Source of the DNA: Tiamatella sp964451715
GTDB lineage: Archaea; Thermoproteota; Thermoprotei_A; Sulfolobales; Acidilobaceae
NCBI GenBank assembly: GCA_964451715.1
Contig: CAYVIZ010000031.1
Coordinates: 1-13,888 of the forward strand
Length of the DNA stretch: 13,888 nucleotides
Direction of reading: 5' to 3'
Shown: in pieces, positions 13,599 through 13,888 of the stretch
How positions within the stretch are numbered: the stretch's first letter is position 1
Layout: each line of letters begins with the position of its first letter
Notes under the pieces: model-generated
What the model was told of the DNA's origin: nothing
Databases searched by the model: none
What the model saw: the letters and a program-made list of their open reading frames with translations, nothing else
Program-made: the position numbers and the translations under genes

Positions 13599-13888
13599 AT
13601 GGCAACACCCACACTAAGGAGAATAGACAAATTCCAATGGATGATCCCCCAAGACTACCAGCCGTGCATGAGAGTTCCAAGCATAATCTTCGCCGACGAC
13701 TTCCTCATAGAGAAAATGAAGCAGGACCTCACACTCAAACAAGCCGCAAACGTTGCATGCCTCCAAGGAATCCAGAAACACAGCCTAGTCATGCCCGACG
13801 GGCACCAAGGATACGGGTTCCCCATAGGCGGCGTCGCCGCCATGGCAATAGACGAAGACGGCGTAATAAGCCCGGGAGGAGTCGGCTA
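13599..13888 (+). CDS. rtcB: RtcB tRNA-splicing RNA ligase, N-terminal part (cut by the window edge)
   Basis: The first 96 codons are seen. The protein opens LRRIDKFQWMIPQ, continues MRVPSIIFADDFLIEKM, and reaches MPDGHQGYGFPIGGVAA and ISPGGVG, the strongly conserved N-terminal core of RtcB (full length about 480 aa). RtcB joins 2',3'-cyclic phosphate and 5'-OH RNA ends using GTP and Mn2+, sealing tRNA exons after intron removal. Visible residues fit the fold, but the metal-binding Cys and His and the GMP-linked His lie beyond the window. ATG 13599 has GGTGA 6 nt upstream (13588-13592); an ATG at 13586 is out of frame. The window ends three codons before the conserved DINC Cys, where some Thermococcales RtcB genes carry an intein, so an intein cannot be excluded here. 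Confidence 0.96.
   Translation, partial: MATPTLRRIDKFQWMIPQDYQPCMRVPSIIFADDFLIEKMKQDLTLKQAANVACLQGIQKHSLVMPDGHQGYGFPIGGVAAMAIDEDGVISPGGVG

Overview
The window reads as chromosomal DNA of a hyperthermophilic crenarchaeon (Thermoproteota), probably of Desulfurococcales type. The evidence is the Arg codon bias to AGG/AGA and Ile bias to ATA, archaeal TATA boxes (TTTTATA-like) about 26 nt before inferred transcript starts, GGTGA/GGAGG ribosome binding sites complementary to the archaeal 16S 3' end, frequent GTG and TTG starts, and the gene families themselves (Lhr helicase, archaeal phosphomevalonate dehydratase, archaeal RtcB). The genus cannot be fixed from the sequence. Coding density is high: no gene-free stretch exceeds 300 bases, and the longest (about 175 bases, 3621-3796) holds divergent promoters. 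There is no sign of insertion sequences, prophage, CRISPR or tRNA genes.

Layout, left to right. (1) 1-3620, minus strand: a large Lhr-family helicase, then a candidate C/D box guide sRNA in the gap behind it, then a nearly complete AIM24-family gene cut by the window edge. (2) 3797-4747, plus strand: a small L24e/TRASH-like zinc protein followed by a natural MoaD-MoaE fusion for molybdopterin/tungstopterin synthesis. A 62-residue unknown protein converges on the fusion with a 14-bp overlap. (3) 4983-6329: a class-III PLP aminotransferase. (4) 6346-6915: a divergent pair, a small winged-helix protein and an 85-residue unknown protein. (5) 7006-10519, plus strand: a compact cluster of UbiD-family decarboxylase, aconitase-X large subunit, aconitase-X small subunit and thymidylate kinase. 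The first three fit the archaeal mevalonate pathway (phosphomevalonate dehydratase plus anhydromevalonate phosphate decarboxylase), which makes isopentenyl phosphate for membrane lipids. (6) 10532-12830, minus strand: a malic enzyme followed tightly by two tandem paralogous GNAT acetyltransferases. (7) 12930-13888: a CYTH-domain protein divergent from the 5' end of rtcB, the tRNA-splicing RNA ligase, which runs off the window.

The strongest non-protein signal is the sRNA candidate at 715-782 (minus). It has a perfect 6-bp terminal stem, a canonical three-nucleotide kink-turn bulge, exact C, D' and D boxes, and guide lengths of 11 and 12 nt. Other points of interest are the MoaD-MoaE fusion with an internal Gly-Gly, a GNAT paralogue whose acetyl-CoA loop glycine is replaced by Arg, an Asp in place of a usual UbiD catalytic Glu, and several divergent gene pairs that share one AT-rich TATA readable in both directions.
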